NCBI GenBank assembly: GCA_018062165.1
Contig: JAGOSU010000024.1
Coordinates: forward strand, 1 to 11,442
Origin: Minisyncoccota bacterium
GTDB lineage: Bacteria; Patescibacteriota; Minisyncoccia; Phycocordibacterales; Phycocordibacteraceae
Direction of reading: 5' to 3'
DNA length: 11,442 bases
Under the pieces are notes generated by a model, which was given only the letters and a program-made list of their open reading frames with translations, did not search any database and was not told the DNA's origin. This document shows positions 1 through 6,805 of the stretch, piece after piece (within the stretch, counting starts at the first letter, position 1; every line of letters begins with the position of its first letter). Made by a program: the position numbers and the translations under genes.

Positions 1-233
1 TTAGCGCGGCCAACTTCCATGACCTTGGCGGTCACCTTGGCACCCTTCACAGAAGGCGTACCGATAGTAGTCTCCTTCCCATCATCGGTCATAAGCACCT
101 CGTCAAAGGTGACGGTGTCCCCCTTAACGAGCTTTAAGGTGTTGATGCCCCGTCCGAGCTTCTCGATAGTAATAGTGCCGCCCTTAGCGACGACGTACTG
201 CTTGCCTCCGGTCTTGATGACTGCGATATCCAT
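1..233 (-). CDS. rplU: 50S ribosomal protein L21 (3' end outside window)
   Basis: L21 binds 23S rRNA in the large ribosomal subunit. Seventy-seven N-terminal residues are visible, out of about 100 usual for the family. They begin MDIAVIKTGGKQYVV, the typical L21 opening, and continue with a VKGDTVTFDEVLM stretch and a GTPSVKGAKVTAKV stretch that match the family. The reading frame is open to the window edge, so the last 25 or so residues lie outside. The ATG at 231-233 is the only sensible start, because it gives the exact family N-terminus. No Shine-Dalgarno sequence precedes it. The gene follows the unknown gene at 281-958 on the same strand after 47 bases, which contain a possible promoter. 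rpmA (L27) commonly follows rplU in bacteria and may lie just outside. Confidence 0.95.
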   Translation of the reverse strand, partial: MDIAVIKTGGKQYVVAKGGTITIEKLGRGINTLKLVKGDTVTFDEVLMTDDGKETTIGTPSVKGAKVTAKVMEVGRA

Positions 234-242
234 AATCCGGCT

Positions 243-271
243 ACTCTACCCGAAAAGGGCCTATATGTAAA
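243..271 (-). promoter_or_regulatory. Possible promoter for rplU
   Basis: Read on the minus strand, TTTACA (266-271, five of six matches to the -35 consensus) is followed after 17 bases by TAGAGT (243-248, four of six matches to the -10 consensus). Nine bases separate the -10 element from the rplU ATG, so transcription would begin only 2 to 4 bases before the start codon. This fits a leaderless or nearly leaderless messenger. It is inferred from pattern alone, and rplU could also be read through from upstream genes. Confidence 0.35.
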
Positions 272-280
272 CCATGCGAG

Positions 281-958
281 CTACCCCTTCCGCTTCTCCA
301 CCCCTACGAATACAGGCCTCCCAAAGGCGAGTGTATAGGCCCTAATCTGGTCAAGCGACATGGGTACCACGTACCACTTCTCCCCGTTCCAGGTAGCTAC
401 GAGGTGCTGTGGCACCATTCGTTCCTGCTGTAGGTCTTCGAGGTCCTTAGTTAGGAGGGCGACGTCATCACCCGTAGCTGTTGTAAGCGCCTTCACCAGC
501 GTCTTCTCTTCGGGCGATACCGGCTTGGTGTACTCATCAAGTGGTTCTATACAAATATAGGCTCGAGGCTCTCCTCGCGCGTTCAGAACGGGACGTTTGT
601 TCACCGACATAAGATGGCGCAAAAACTGCTCCGTGGATGCTGGCACGTAGCCGTGAAGCGCGAGCTGACCTTGTATTATCTCTGGCTCAAGAAAATATGA
701 ACGGCTCTGCGCAGCAGCATCAAGAATCTTATCTTCTGGATCAATCTTTCCTGTGAAGGCAGCTGCCGTATCATCCTTCGTGTATTTCTTGCGAAGCGCA
801 TCCTTAAGCACCTTCTCAATGCCCTTGTTCGCAATAAACCGCCCCGTACCGAATGCACTTTTCGGAAGCGGCATACTGGTGCCGACCATCGTAAAGAGCT
901 GTGGAAGAGCGGGGTCTTTGTGTCCCGGTTGAGAAAGACCTTCGCCCTGTTTAGACAT
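281..958 (-). CDS. Unknown 225-residue protein overlapping rmuC
   Basis: I do not recognise this family. The open frame extends upstream to 1039, but the ATG at 956-958 is the better start because it sits in the sequence ATGTCTAA, overlapping the rmuC stop by 8 bases, and the extra 27 residues would lie entirely inside rmuC. The protein looks soluble: there is no signal peptide or membrane segment. Residues 1-20 are polar and rich in G, Q, P and K. The middle is charged and probably helical, and the C-terminal third has a TWNGEKWYVVPMSLDQIRAY stretch suggesting a beta hairpin and helix. The overlap implies translational coupling with rmuC, so a role linked to RmuC is possible. That is inference from position only. 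Codon use looks like the neighbours. Confidence 0.75.
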   Translation of the reverse strand: MSKQGEGLSQPGHKDPALPQLFTMVGTSMPLPKSAFGTGRFIANKGIEKVLKDALRKKYTKDDTAAAFTGKIDPEDKILDAAAQSRSYFLEPEIIQGQLALHGYVPASTEQFLRHLMSVNKRPVLNARGEPRAYICIEPLDEYTKPVSPEEKTLVKALTTATGDDVALLTKDLEDLQQERMVPQHLVATWNGEKWYVVPMSLDQIRAYTLAFGRPVFVGVEKRKG

Positions 959-2015
959 ACTCGTCGTCGTCTGCTGCCGATGGCTTATCAAGCAGCGTCG
1001 GTTCGATTCCCGCCTTGCTTTCAGCAATACGGTAGACATCCTTGTCTATCTTCCCGAGTTCCTTATAGCCACTGTTCCAGTGCGAGACGGCAGTGCCAAG
1101 CGCAGTGCCAAGTTTCTTATAAAAGGTTTCGTAGGAGCCGATGTGGCGACCGAGCTCGCCCACACGCTTCTGAATCTCCACCGCCTTCTGTTCAATCTGC
1201 AGTGCCTTCAGTCCCTGCATAACAGTCTGGAGGTAGGCGAGGAACGAGGTTGGCGAGACGATAATCACCTTGTCTCGTGAAGCGGCGCGTTGTATGAGGT
1301 TCTCATCATCCCCTGCTCCAATCTGGTTGGTAAGCAGGTCGTAGTAAATGCCTTCGCTTGGAATGAACATGAATGCGAAGTCCATAGTTCCCTCTTCGGG
1401 ACGAATGTACTTAGCGGTCTCTGCAATACGAAGCTTCAAATCGTTTACGAATACTTTCTCTGCGGCCGTACGTTCTGCACTTCCCACCGGAGTTCCCACA
1501 AAGCGATTGTAGTTATCAAGCGAGAACTTAGAATCCACCGGCACAAGCTTCTTGTTGATGACAATGACGGCATCAACAATCTCTCCATTCTTAAACGGAT
1601 ACTGAATCCGGTAGTCTTCTGGGCTCATCACATTCTTAAGCACCGTCTCAAGATAGTACTCGCCAAGGATGCCGCGCTGCTTCGGGTTCTTGAGGAGGTC
1701 TTGCAGCGACTGCAGCTGCTCGGCATAGGTCTGGGTCTGCCGTCCTATCTCTTTTACTGACGTGAGCTCTGTCGTAATTTCCTTGATAAGACGCGAGGAC
1801 TCACCAAGCTGGGTACGCATGGTGTCGTGCATCTGCTTAGACGATTCACTCATGCGGGAATCAAGCGCTCGCTCCAGGTTCTCCATCTGGCGCTGCAAAA
1901 GCATCATTCCACCCGTCTCCTCCCCTCCCTTACGCTGCCGTAAGACCAGCCAGAGGACTATTCCTTGGACAATGAGGACTACCAGGACGATGCCACCTAC
2001 GAGGAGCCAGTTCAT
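951..2015 (-). CDS. rmuC: RmuC family DNA recombination protein
   Basis: RmuC is a conserved membrane-anchored protein of DNA metabolism, named from E. coli mutants that affect recombination at inverted repeats. Its biochemical activity is not well defined; the core has been proposed to resemble PD-(D/E)XK nucleases. Visible here are a single N-terminal membrane helix (about residues 3-25), a coiled-coil region (about 35-110), and the core domain with GILGE (115-119), D148 followed by PVDSKFSLDNY (159-169), DFAFMFIPSE (212-221) and SPTSFLAYL (254-262). D148, D161 and K163 fit a nuclease-like arrangement. At 354 residues it is shorter than E. coli RmuC (about 475), mainly in the coiled coil and tail. 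The ATG at 2013-2015 begins the membrane helix. A consensus TATAAT lies 6 bases upstream, and the downstream gene overlaps the stop by 8 bases. Confidence 0.93.
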   Translation of the reverse strand: MNWLLVGGIVLVVLIVQGIVLWLVLRQRKGGEETGGMMLLQRQMENLERALDSRMSESSKQMHDTMRTQLGESSRLIKEITTELTSVKEIGRQTQTYAEQLQSLQDLLKNPKQRGILGEYYLETVLKNVMSPEDYRIQYPFKNGEIVDAVIVINKKLVPVDSKFSLDNYNRFVGTPVGSAERTAAEKVFVNDLKLRIAETAKYIRPEEGTMDFAFMFIPSEGIYYDLLTNQIGAGDDENLIQRAASRDKVIIVSPTSFLAYLQTVMQGLKALQIEQKAVEIQKRVGELGRHIGSYETFYKKLGTALGTAVSHWNSGYKELGKIDKDVYRIAESKAGIEPTLLDKPSAADDDEYV

Positions 2016-2021
2016 ACACTG

Positions 2022-2027
2022 ATTATA
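2022..2027 (-). promoter_or_regulatory. Consensus -10 element just before rmuC
   Basis: A perfect TATAAT, read on the minus strand, sits in the 28-base gap between the ATPase stop and the rmuC ATG. Only 6 bases separate it from the ATG, so initiation about 7 bases downstream of the element would fall on or next to the start codon and give a leaderless messenger. No good -35 hexamer is visible 16-18 bases upstream, which lowers confidence. Confidence 0.45.
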
Positions 2028-2043
2028 CCTGGGGAAAGAAGCA

Positions 2044-4722
2044 CTAGGCTACTGCGAGTGCGCGACGTTCCGCTCGCTCATCGGGGCGAATAAAGAAAAG
2101 CCACTTAGCTACTTCGATGGTGAGCATGTTTACGATACCGAAGCCGATAAGGATAGCGATATTGAGCGGAGACGGCGGAACCGTGTGGACGAGATTCTGG
2201 AGGGCAGGAACGTAGAGGGCGGCCGCAAGCAAGACGGCGCTTGCCGCTAAGGCGATAACAAGGAATTTGTTTGAGAGAAGCGGCATCTTCCAGATAGGCG
2301 TACCAAAGCTCTTGATAGAGAAGGCAATGAAGATGGTGTTGATGGAGACACCGATGAACATCATGGTCTGTATCTCAATGAGCGGAATCCGCAGGGAGTG
2401 GAGCATGAGGAAGATGATAATAAGCATGACGGCAGTCACCGTACCAACTAGTGCAATGAGCTTTAGAAGCTTCGGAGAGAGCACCTTAGCTACATCTGGG
2501 TCCTTCGGATGGCGCTTCATTGCAGAGGGATAGAGCGGTTCAAAGGCAAACGCGAAGTTCATGAGTCCGCCTTCAATGAGGTTCGACCACAGAATCTGGG
2601 TCGGAAGAATAGGAAGCGGAAGCCCGAAAATAAGCGTAAAGGAGATGAGCAGTACCTCACTAAAGTTAGTTGAGAGCATGTAGGCGAAAATCTTCTTGAA
2701 GTTATCGCGAAGCCTCCTTCCCTCTCTAATGGCGGCAGTAATCACCTCGAAGCCGTTATTGAGCAGCACGAGGTCGGATGCCTCTTTCGCGACGTCAGTT
2801 CCTGAACCCACTGCTACACCGATAGAGGCTGCGTTAAGCGCAGGAGCATCGTTCACGCCGTCGCCGGTCATTGCCACCACTTCCCCTGCGTTAACGAGCG
2901 TATTAGCTATGCGCAGCTTCTGGGCAGGTGCAACACGCGCAAAGACATAGTTGGTGCGAAGCACCTTGAGAAGCTCTTCGTCAGTGAGTTTCTCGAGCTC
3001 AGCTCCCGTGTACGCGCGATCATCAGGTCCTGCAATACCAGCTTCCCGCGCGATGGCGAGCGCAGTTTCTGGATTGTCTCCCGTAAGCATCATGACGCGT
3101 GCACCAGCTGCCTGCATGTCTTCAACCGCCGCAGGCACCTCAGAGCGCATGCCGTCTTCAAAGATAATGAGACCCATGATTGCGCCCTTGGTGAGAATCT
3201 CTTCAGGCTTCTTTGGGAACATCGTCTCTGTGTGCTCCACGCGCATGATGGAGATAACTCGCTTCCCTTCCTTAGCAGCCGAGTTAAGTGCTAACGCGAA
3301 GCGGCTCGCCAACTCATCAGTGAGGCGGTGCATAGCTCCCTTCTCGTCGCGCACATGGGTAGCCTGTGCAAGGAAGAATTCCGGAGCACCAGAGAGATAC
3401 GCTACTGAGTGTCCGTCCTCCCGCACCATCATGCCGCCGAAGCGACGCGAAGAATCAAAGTGAAGCTCATCAGTGCGCGGGCACAATCCTCTGAGTTCAG
3501 GACCTGCGATACCCGCCTTGAGTCCTTCGAGGATGACTGCCTGTTCAATGGGCCTGCCGTGCGCGACAAGCTTCTCCTCTCCTACCTCTGCATCAGGACG
3601 CTCTTCCACATACGCGTCAGAAGCCAGCACTGCTCCTGAGAGGATGAAGCGTGCACCATCGCTTGAACGCTCGGTAGAGGTGCCGGAATAGGTGACGTAG
3701 GCGGCGACACTCATCTGGCCCTTCGTGAGGGTTCCTGTCTTGTCGGTAAGAATGATACTTGTCGTACCAAGCGTCTCAGCTGCCATAAGACTACGTACCA
3801 GGCCACCTGACTTCAAAATGCGCTCCATACCGAGCGCAAGCACTACCGTCACTGCAGCAGGAAGACCTTCCGGAACGCTCGCAACAGCAAGTGCAATTGC
3901 GGTCAGCAACGTCTCATCAAGCGGCAACCCACGAAGCAAGCCAAGCACAATAATGAACACCATGATGACCGCCACCATGATGACGATGGCGCGCGCAATC
4001 TGGCGTACATCACGCATGAGCGGCGTGACGGTGCGATCGTCGTGCGCAAGCTCAGTAGCAATCTTTCCTATTTCCGTAGTACTTCCCGTCGCGACAACAA
4101 TGCCCTTCCCCGCACCCGAGACAACGAGCGTGCTCGAGTAGACCATGCAGGAGCGCTCAACCAGTGGCGCCTCCTCAGGGCGCAGCGTGATGTCTTTTTC
4201 AACAGGAAGCCACTCTCCGGAAAGTGCAGACTCGTTAACGGTGAGTGCGTGCACTTCTATTAATCGAAGGTCTGCTGGCACGGCAGAACCTGCCATCAAG
4301 GTCACGAGGTCGCCAGGCACCAACTCCTCGGCCAGTATCTTCATTGGCTCACCGTCACGAATAACGAAGGCGTGCTTGGCCTCACTCTTCTTGAGTGCTT
4401 CAAAAGCTTTTGATGCCCGACCTTCCTGGAAGAGCCCTATGACCACGTTCACCAGGAGCGCGACCGCAATAACAATCGCGTCGGTGTAGTGCGAGAGGAA
4501 GGTCGTAGCGAAGGCAGCCAACACCAGCACCACCGCAATGGGGCTCGCAAACTGACGCAGGACACGCGTGAAAAAAGAATCTCGATGGACCTTTGGAAGA
4601 CGGTTACGACCGTTGAGGAGACGCGCCTCAACCTCCTCTTTCGAGAGGCCTTTTGTATTATCGGTAGAAAATGCGCGAGCGACCTCATCGGCCGCAAGTG
4701 CATGCCACATCTGTTCCTGCAT
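2044..4722 (-). CDS. P-type cation-transporting ATPase (P2/calcium-pump-like)
   Basis: A membrane pump driven by ATP through a phospho-aspartate intermediate. The order of parts is complete: cation-ATPase N-terminal domain (about 5-50); M1-M2 (about 58-100); actuator domain with LSGEW (167-171) in place of the usual TGES; M3-M4 (about 243-300) with PEGL (284-287); phosphorylation motif DKTGT (327-331); nucleotide-binding domain; TGDN (547-550); GDGVND (620-625); M5-M6 (about 680-728); and M7-M10 to the end. At 892 residues it has the usual length for P2 pumps. N686 and E689 in M5 match calcium-site residues of SERCA, but M6 reads NLIEGG where SERCA has NLVTDG, so the transported ion is uncertain. 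The start at 4722 has no usable Shine-Dalgarno; an in-frame ATG four codons on (4710) has AGGA four bases before it and is an alternative. The gene is divergent from the yqeY gene. Confidence 0.95.
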   Translation of the reverse strand: MQEQMWHALAADEVARAFSTDNTKGLSKEEVEARLLNGRNRLPKVHRDSFFTRVLRQFASPIAVVLVLAAFATTFLSHYTDAIVIAVALLVNVVIGLFQEGRASKAFEALKKSEAKHAFVIRDGEPMKILAEELVPGDLVTLMAGSAVPADLRLIEVHALTVNESALSGEWLPVEKDITLRPEEAPLVERSCMVYSSTLVVSGAGKGIVVATGSTTEIGKIATELAHDDRTVTPLMRDVRQIARAIVIMVAVIMVFIIVLGLLRGLPLDETLLTAIALAVASVPEGLPAAVTVVLALGMERILKSGGLVRSLMAAETLGTTSIILTDKTGTLTKGQMSVAAYVTYSGTSTERSSDGARFILSGAVLASDAYVEERPDAEVGEEKLVAHGRPIEQAVILEGLKAGIAGPELRGLCPRTDELHFDSSRRFGGMMVREDGHSVAYLSGAPEFFLAQATHVRDEKGAMHRLTDELASRFALALNSAAKEGKRVISIMRVEHTETMFPKKPEEILTKGAIMGLIIFEDGMRSEVPAAVEDMQAAGARVMMLTGDNPETALAIAREAGIAGPDDRAYTGAELEKLTDEELLKVLRTNYVFARVAPAQKLRIANTLVNAGEVVAMTGDGVNDAPALNAASIGVAVGSGTDVAKEASDLVLLNNGFEVITAAIREGRRLRDNFKKIFAYMLSTNFSEVLLISFTLIFGLPLPILPTQILWSNLIEGGLMNFAFAFEPLYPSAMKRHPKDPDVAKVLSPKLLKLIALVGTVTAVMLIIIFLMLHSLRIPLIEIQTMMFIGVSINTIFIAFSIKSFGTPIWKMPLLSNKFLVIALAASAVLLAAALYVPALQNLVHTVPPSPLNIAILIGFGIVNMLTIEVAKWLFFIRPDERAERRALAVA

Positions 4723-4758
4723 TCCCTATATGGTACCCTATCCAAATATGGCTATCCA
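4723..4758. promoter_or_regulatory. Compact divergent promoter region, ATPase / yqeY
   Basis: Only 25 bases separate the two outward-facing ATGs. On the minus strand TGGATA (4753-4758, four of six matches) and TACCAT (4730-4735, four of six) are spaced by 17 bases, with TACCAT 7 bases before the ATPase ATG. On the plus strand TACCCT (4734-4739) lies 8 bases before the yqeY ATG, with no good -35. The two -10 candidates overlap at a GGTACC palindrome. CCCTAT also occurs twice, 13 bases apart. The elements are weak and are proposed because both genes need a promoter here or further inside each other. Confidence 0.3.
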
Positions 4759-5200
4759 CGATTCCATCAAAGCAAGCATCCCTGAGGCGCTTAAAGCCAA
4801 AGACGAGGTGCGCCTGCGTACACTGCGCTCTTTGGTGACCGCAATGACTAACGAGGTGGTTGCCAAGAAGCGCAAACCTGATGAATTCCTCACCGATGAA
4901 GAGGCGATGGCTGTTTTGAAGCGTGCTAGCAACCAGCGCAAAGACTCCATTGAGCAGTTTGAGAACGCAGGACGTGGCGAGCTTGCCGCTCCTGAAAAAG
5001 AAGAGCTCGCTATCATCGAATCCCTCCTCCCTGCCCAGATGTCCCGCGAGGAAATCGAAGTAGTGGTAAAGGCAAAGATTGCAGAGATGAACGCAGATAA
5101 GTCAAAGGCCGGCCAGTTGACTGGCGCAGTGATGAAGGAACTCAAAGGAAAGGCAGACGGTGGAGACGTAAAGTCCGTCGTCGATAGTTTACTCGCCTAG
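4748..5200 (+). CDS. yqeY: GatB/YqeY domain protein
   Basis: This is a stand-alone homologue of the C-terminal tRNA-binding domain of GatB, the subunit of the amidotransferase that makes Gln-tRNA and Asn-tRNA. The precise role of free YqeY proteins is not established. The 150-residue length fits the family (about 147). Recognisable stretches are the N-terminal helix IHDSIKASIPEALKAKDEVR, the LRTLRSLVTAMTNEVV helix, the SNQRKDSIEQF stretch, EELAIIESLLPAQMS, and the C-terminal part with GAVMKELKGKADGGDVKSVV, which matches the usual family ending. The frame is open upstream to 4568, but the ATG at 4748 gives the family N-terminus, and anything longer would lie inside the opposing ATPase gene. 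There is no Shine-Dalgarno sequence. The next gene starts 12 bases after the stop. Confidence 0.93.
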   Translation: MAIHDSIKASIPEALKAKDEVRLRTLRSLVTAMTNEVVAKKRKPDEFLTDEEAMAVLKRASNQRKDSIEQFENAGRGELAAPEKEELAIIESLLPAQMSREEIEVVVKAKIAEMNADKSKAGQLTGAVMKELKGKADGGDVKSVVDSLLA

Positions 5201-5212
5201 CACTCCCCCAAC

Positions 5213-6088
5213 ATGGTTCACGAAGTAGGCGACAGCATCTGGCGCGTAACAAGCGCACACCCCGGCACCCACGTGCTCATCTTTGGTGCAATACACGGCA
5301 ATGAGAAGACTGGCATTGAGACGGTCAAACACTTAGTGAAGGCCTTCTCCGACGGTTCGCGTACTCTTGCTTCCGGAACGCTCACCCTCGCGCTTGCGAA
5401 CACCAAGGCAATGGCAGCGAACGAACGCTGGGTTGGTGGGAAGGACCTCAACCGCTACTTTACTGATGCCCACCTCTTGAAGGGCGTGGAGGGCTCTTGG
5501 GAAGAAGAGCGCGTTGGCATACTCGCGAACCTCTGCCAGGAAGCGGATATTCTCGTTGACCTCCACTCAACCAACAAACCCTCGGCTCCTTTTTCCTGCA
5601 GCCGTGTGGACGGTGCTCACGAGCGCGTCTACAAGTGGTTCCCCATCGAGAACGTCATTGAGGACCCTGAGTATGTGTTCGGAGATGAACCTGTCACCTC
5701 AGACGAGTACATGGACCGCATCGGAAAAGTCGGCGTATGCGTCGAAACCGGAATGTCTGAAGATCTCAGTAGCCTTAGCGCTATCATCCAAGCATGCGAA
5801 GGCGTGATGGTGGAACATGGTCTTCTCGATATTCCTACTCCCCCACTTCCGAAGAACAAGCCTGGCACCTATCGTTTCTACAAGACCATAAAACTAAGCG
5901 CACGCGGCTTTGAGTTTGCCAAGGGGATGGGTACGCACTCCTTCCAGCCGATTCGCGCAGGTGAAGTGCTTGGACATCAAGGAGAGGACTCTGTCACATT
6001 CGACCGAGATGGTGTCATTGTGTTTCCAAAACTACAGGAACACTGGCAGGTTGGAAAACCTGTCTGCTATATTGCGATACCTGTATAA
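5213..6088 (+). CDS. AstE/AspA family zinc-dependent deacylase
   Basis: Belongs to the succinylglutamate desuccinylase/aspartoacylase family, a branch of M14 zinc carboxypeptidase-like enzymes that cleave an amide bond of N-acylated amino acids or related substrates. The zinc ligands are visible as H28 and E31 in GAIHGNE, with H118 in DLHST. DLNR (78-81) supplies the substrate-binding Asn-Arg pair, and E178 in CVETG is the likely catalytic glutamate. The C-terminal part (about 215-291) is the usual beta-rich domain. The length of 291 residues is typical. The substrate cannot be told from sequence, and no arginine-catabolism (ast) genes are near, so an AstE role is unlikely; peptide or cell-wall amide processing is possible. 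No signal peptide is seen, so it is probably cytoplasmic. It starts 12 bases after yqeY and has no Shine-Dalgarno. Confidence 0.88.
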   Translation: MVHEVGDSIWRVTSAHPGTHVLIFGAIHGNEKTGIETVKHLVKAFSDGSRTLASGTLTLALANTKAMAANERWVGGKDLNRYFTDAHLLKGVEGSWEEERVGILANLCQEADILVDLHSTNKPSAPFSCSRVDGAHERVYKWFPIENVIEDPEYVFGDEPVTSDEYMDRIGKVGVCVETGMSEDLSSLSAIIQACEGVMVEHGLLDIPTPPLPKNKPGTYRFYKTIKLSARGFEFAKGMGTHSFQPIRAGEVLGHQGEDSVTFDRDGVIVFPKLQEHWQVGKPVCYIAIPV

Positions 6089-6089
6089 T
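6084..6089 (+). promoter_or_regulatory. Consensus -10 element before the 6097 gene
   Basis: A perfect TATAAT overlaps the TAA stop codon of the preceding deacylase gene and lies 7 bases before the next ATG. Transcription from it would start at or beside that ATG, giving a leaderless messenger. No convincing -35 hexamer is present at normal spacing, so the match could be chance, helped by the stop codon. If real, it is an internal promoter that lets the two downstream small genes be expressed apart from the deacylase. Confidence 0.35.
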
Positions 6090-6096
6090 TTCCAAC

Positions 6097-6612
6097 ATGC
6101 CTGAAGAGCCTCCACAGCAAGAAGCACCTCCGTCGCCAGAGGCCATCGCCAAGCGTGAGAAATCTCTCGTGAAGCGCTTAAAGACTACACTTGACGCCAT
6201 CGGCTCAATTACCCGCTACACCGACGAAGAACAAGCACTGCCAATCGCTGACAAGACCTTCCTTTCCCTCAAGCGGGCCTTTACGCTTGCGAAAGAACAT
6301 TTCCTCGCGAAGGCTCGGAAGGGTGCCAAGTGGTCGTTCGTCATTAGCGAAACAGTTGCCGTCACCCTCTTCGGCGTTGGCGGTGGAGCGCTCTCGCTTG
6401 CAAATTACTTGCAGCAAGAGCTTGCGAATGATCTTCCGAATATTCAAGGAGACCCGGAAGTAATTGCAGAAAGTGTGGAGAAGATTCAGGCGTTCATCGA
6501 CCAACTCCGACTCGTCGGCACCGGTGCAGTTGCAGATGCCGCCGTGGTACAGACGGACGCACTTATCGTGCTTGCTCTCTATCTCTGGCTTAAGAAACAA
6601 GACTCAAAATAA
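6097..6612 (+). CDS. Unknown 171-residue protein, probably membrane
   Basis: Family not recognised. The first 18 residues are rich in P, E and Q and look disordered. Residues 18-75 are basic and probably helical, with many K and R. A hydrophobic stretch at about 79-103 (FVISETVAVTLFGVGGGALS within it) and a second at about 138-165 could be membrane helices; the second ends in LWLKK, a typical membrane-exit pattern. Between them is an acidic, amphipathic helix region (about 106-137). The protein may therefore be a small two-helix membrane protein with a basic cytoplasmic N-terminal region. It begins 8 bases after the deacylase stop and is followed after 3 bases by another small gene, so the three probably share transcription. 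The start lacks a Shine-Dalgarno sequence, and TATAAT lies 7 bases upstream. Confidence 0.8.
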   Translation: MPEEPPQQEAPPSPEAIAKREKSLVKRLKTTLDAIGSITRYTDEEQALPIADKTFLSLKRAFTLAKEHFLAKARKGAKWSFVISETVAVTLFGVGGGALSLANYLQQELANDLPNIQGDPEVIAESVEKIQAFIDQLRLVGTGAVADAAVVQTDALIVLALYLWLKKQDSK

Positions 6613-6615
6613 CCT

Positions 6616-6786
6616 ATGGACACCCCATTCTCTCCCGCAGATACCAAAGCGAAGATTGAAGAGATTTTCCGTTCGCTCGAGAACCTGAAAGCAACCGATC
6701 CAAAAGCCTACATGGAGCTGTTGAACACTATGGAGGAATCACTCGATATCATTGATACCGAGCTTAGGAAGAACAAACCTGCATAA
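6616..6786 (+). CDS. Unknown 56-residue acidic helical protein
   Basis: A short open frame from the ATG at 6616 to the TAA at 6784-6786. It starts 3 bases after the stop of the preceding gene, uses codons like its neighbours, and accounts for otherwise empty sequence before the tRNA gene. The product is acidic with two predicted amphipathic helices: about residues 8-24 (KAKIEEIFRSLENL) and about 29-52 (AYMELLNTMEESLDIIDTEL). The hydrophobic spacing suggests a helical hairpin or a small coiled-coil dimer. There is no membrane segment and no cysteine, so a zinc site is unlikely. The function is unknown. The tight spacing suggests joint production with the 171-residue protein and possibly a complex with its basic N-terminal region; that is inference. 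It is the last plus-strand gene, and no terminator hairpin with a T run follows. Confidence 0.65.
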   Translation: MDTPFSPADTKAKIEEIFRSLENLKATDPKAYMELLNTMEESLDIIDTELRKNKPA

Positions 6787-6805
6787 GTGGTCGCACTACT
6801 CTTTG

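Noticed and set aside
243..262. CCC-GAAAA-GGG next to rplU as a terminator for the upstream operon.
   Set aside because: The stem is only three base pairs and no T run follows.
959..1039. Longer start for the unknown gene after rmuC.
   Set aside because: It would lie entirely inside rmuC, and the translated extension is composition-biased; the overlapping ATG at 958 is the economical choice.
4568..4747. Longer start for the YqeY protein, adding 60 residues.
   Set aside because: The extra part is arginine- and serine-rich, lies antisense inside the ATPase gene, and is absent from the family, whose N-terminus begins at 4748.
5213..6088. Naming the zinc hydrolase astE or aspA.
   Set aside because: The metal-site motifs place it in the superfamily, but no feature fixes the substrate and no pathway partners are nearby.
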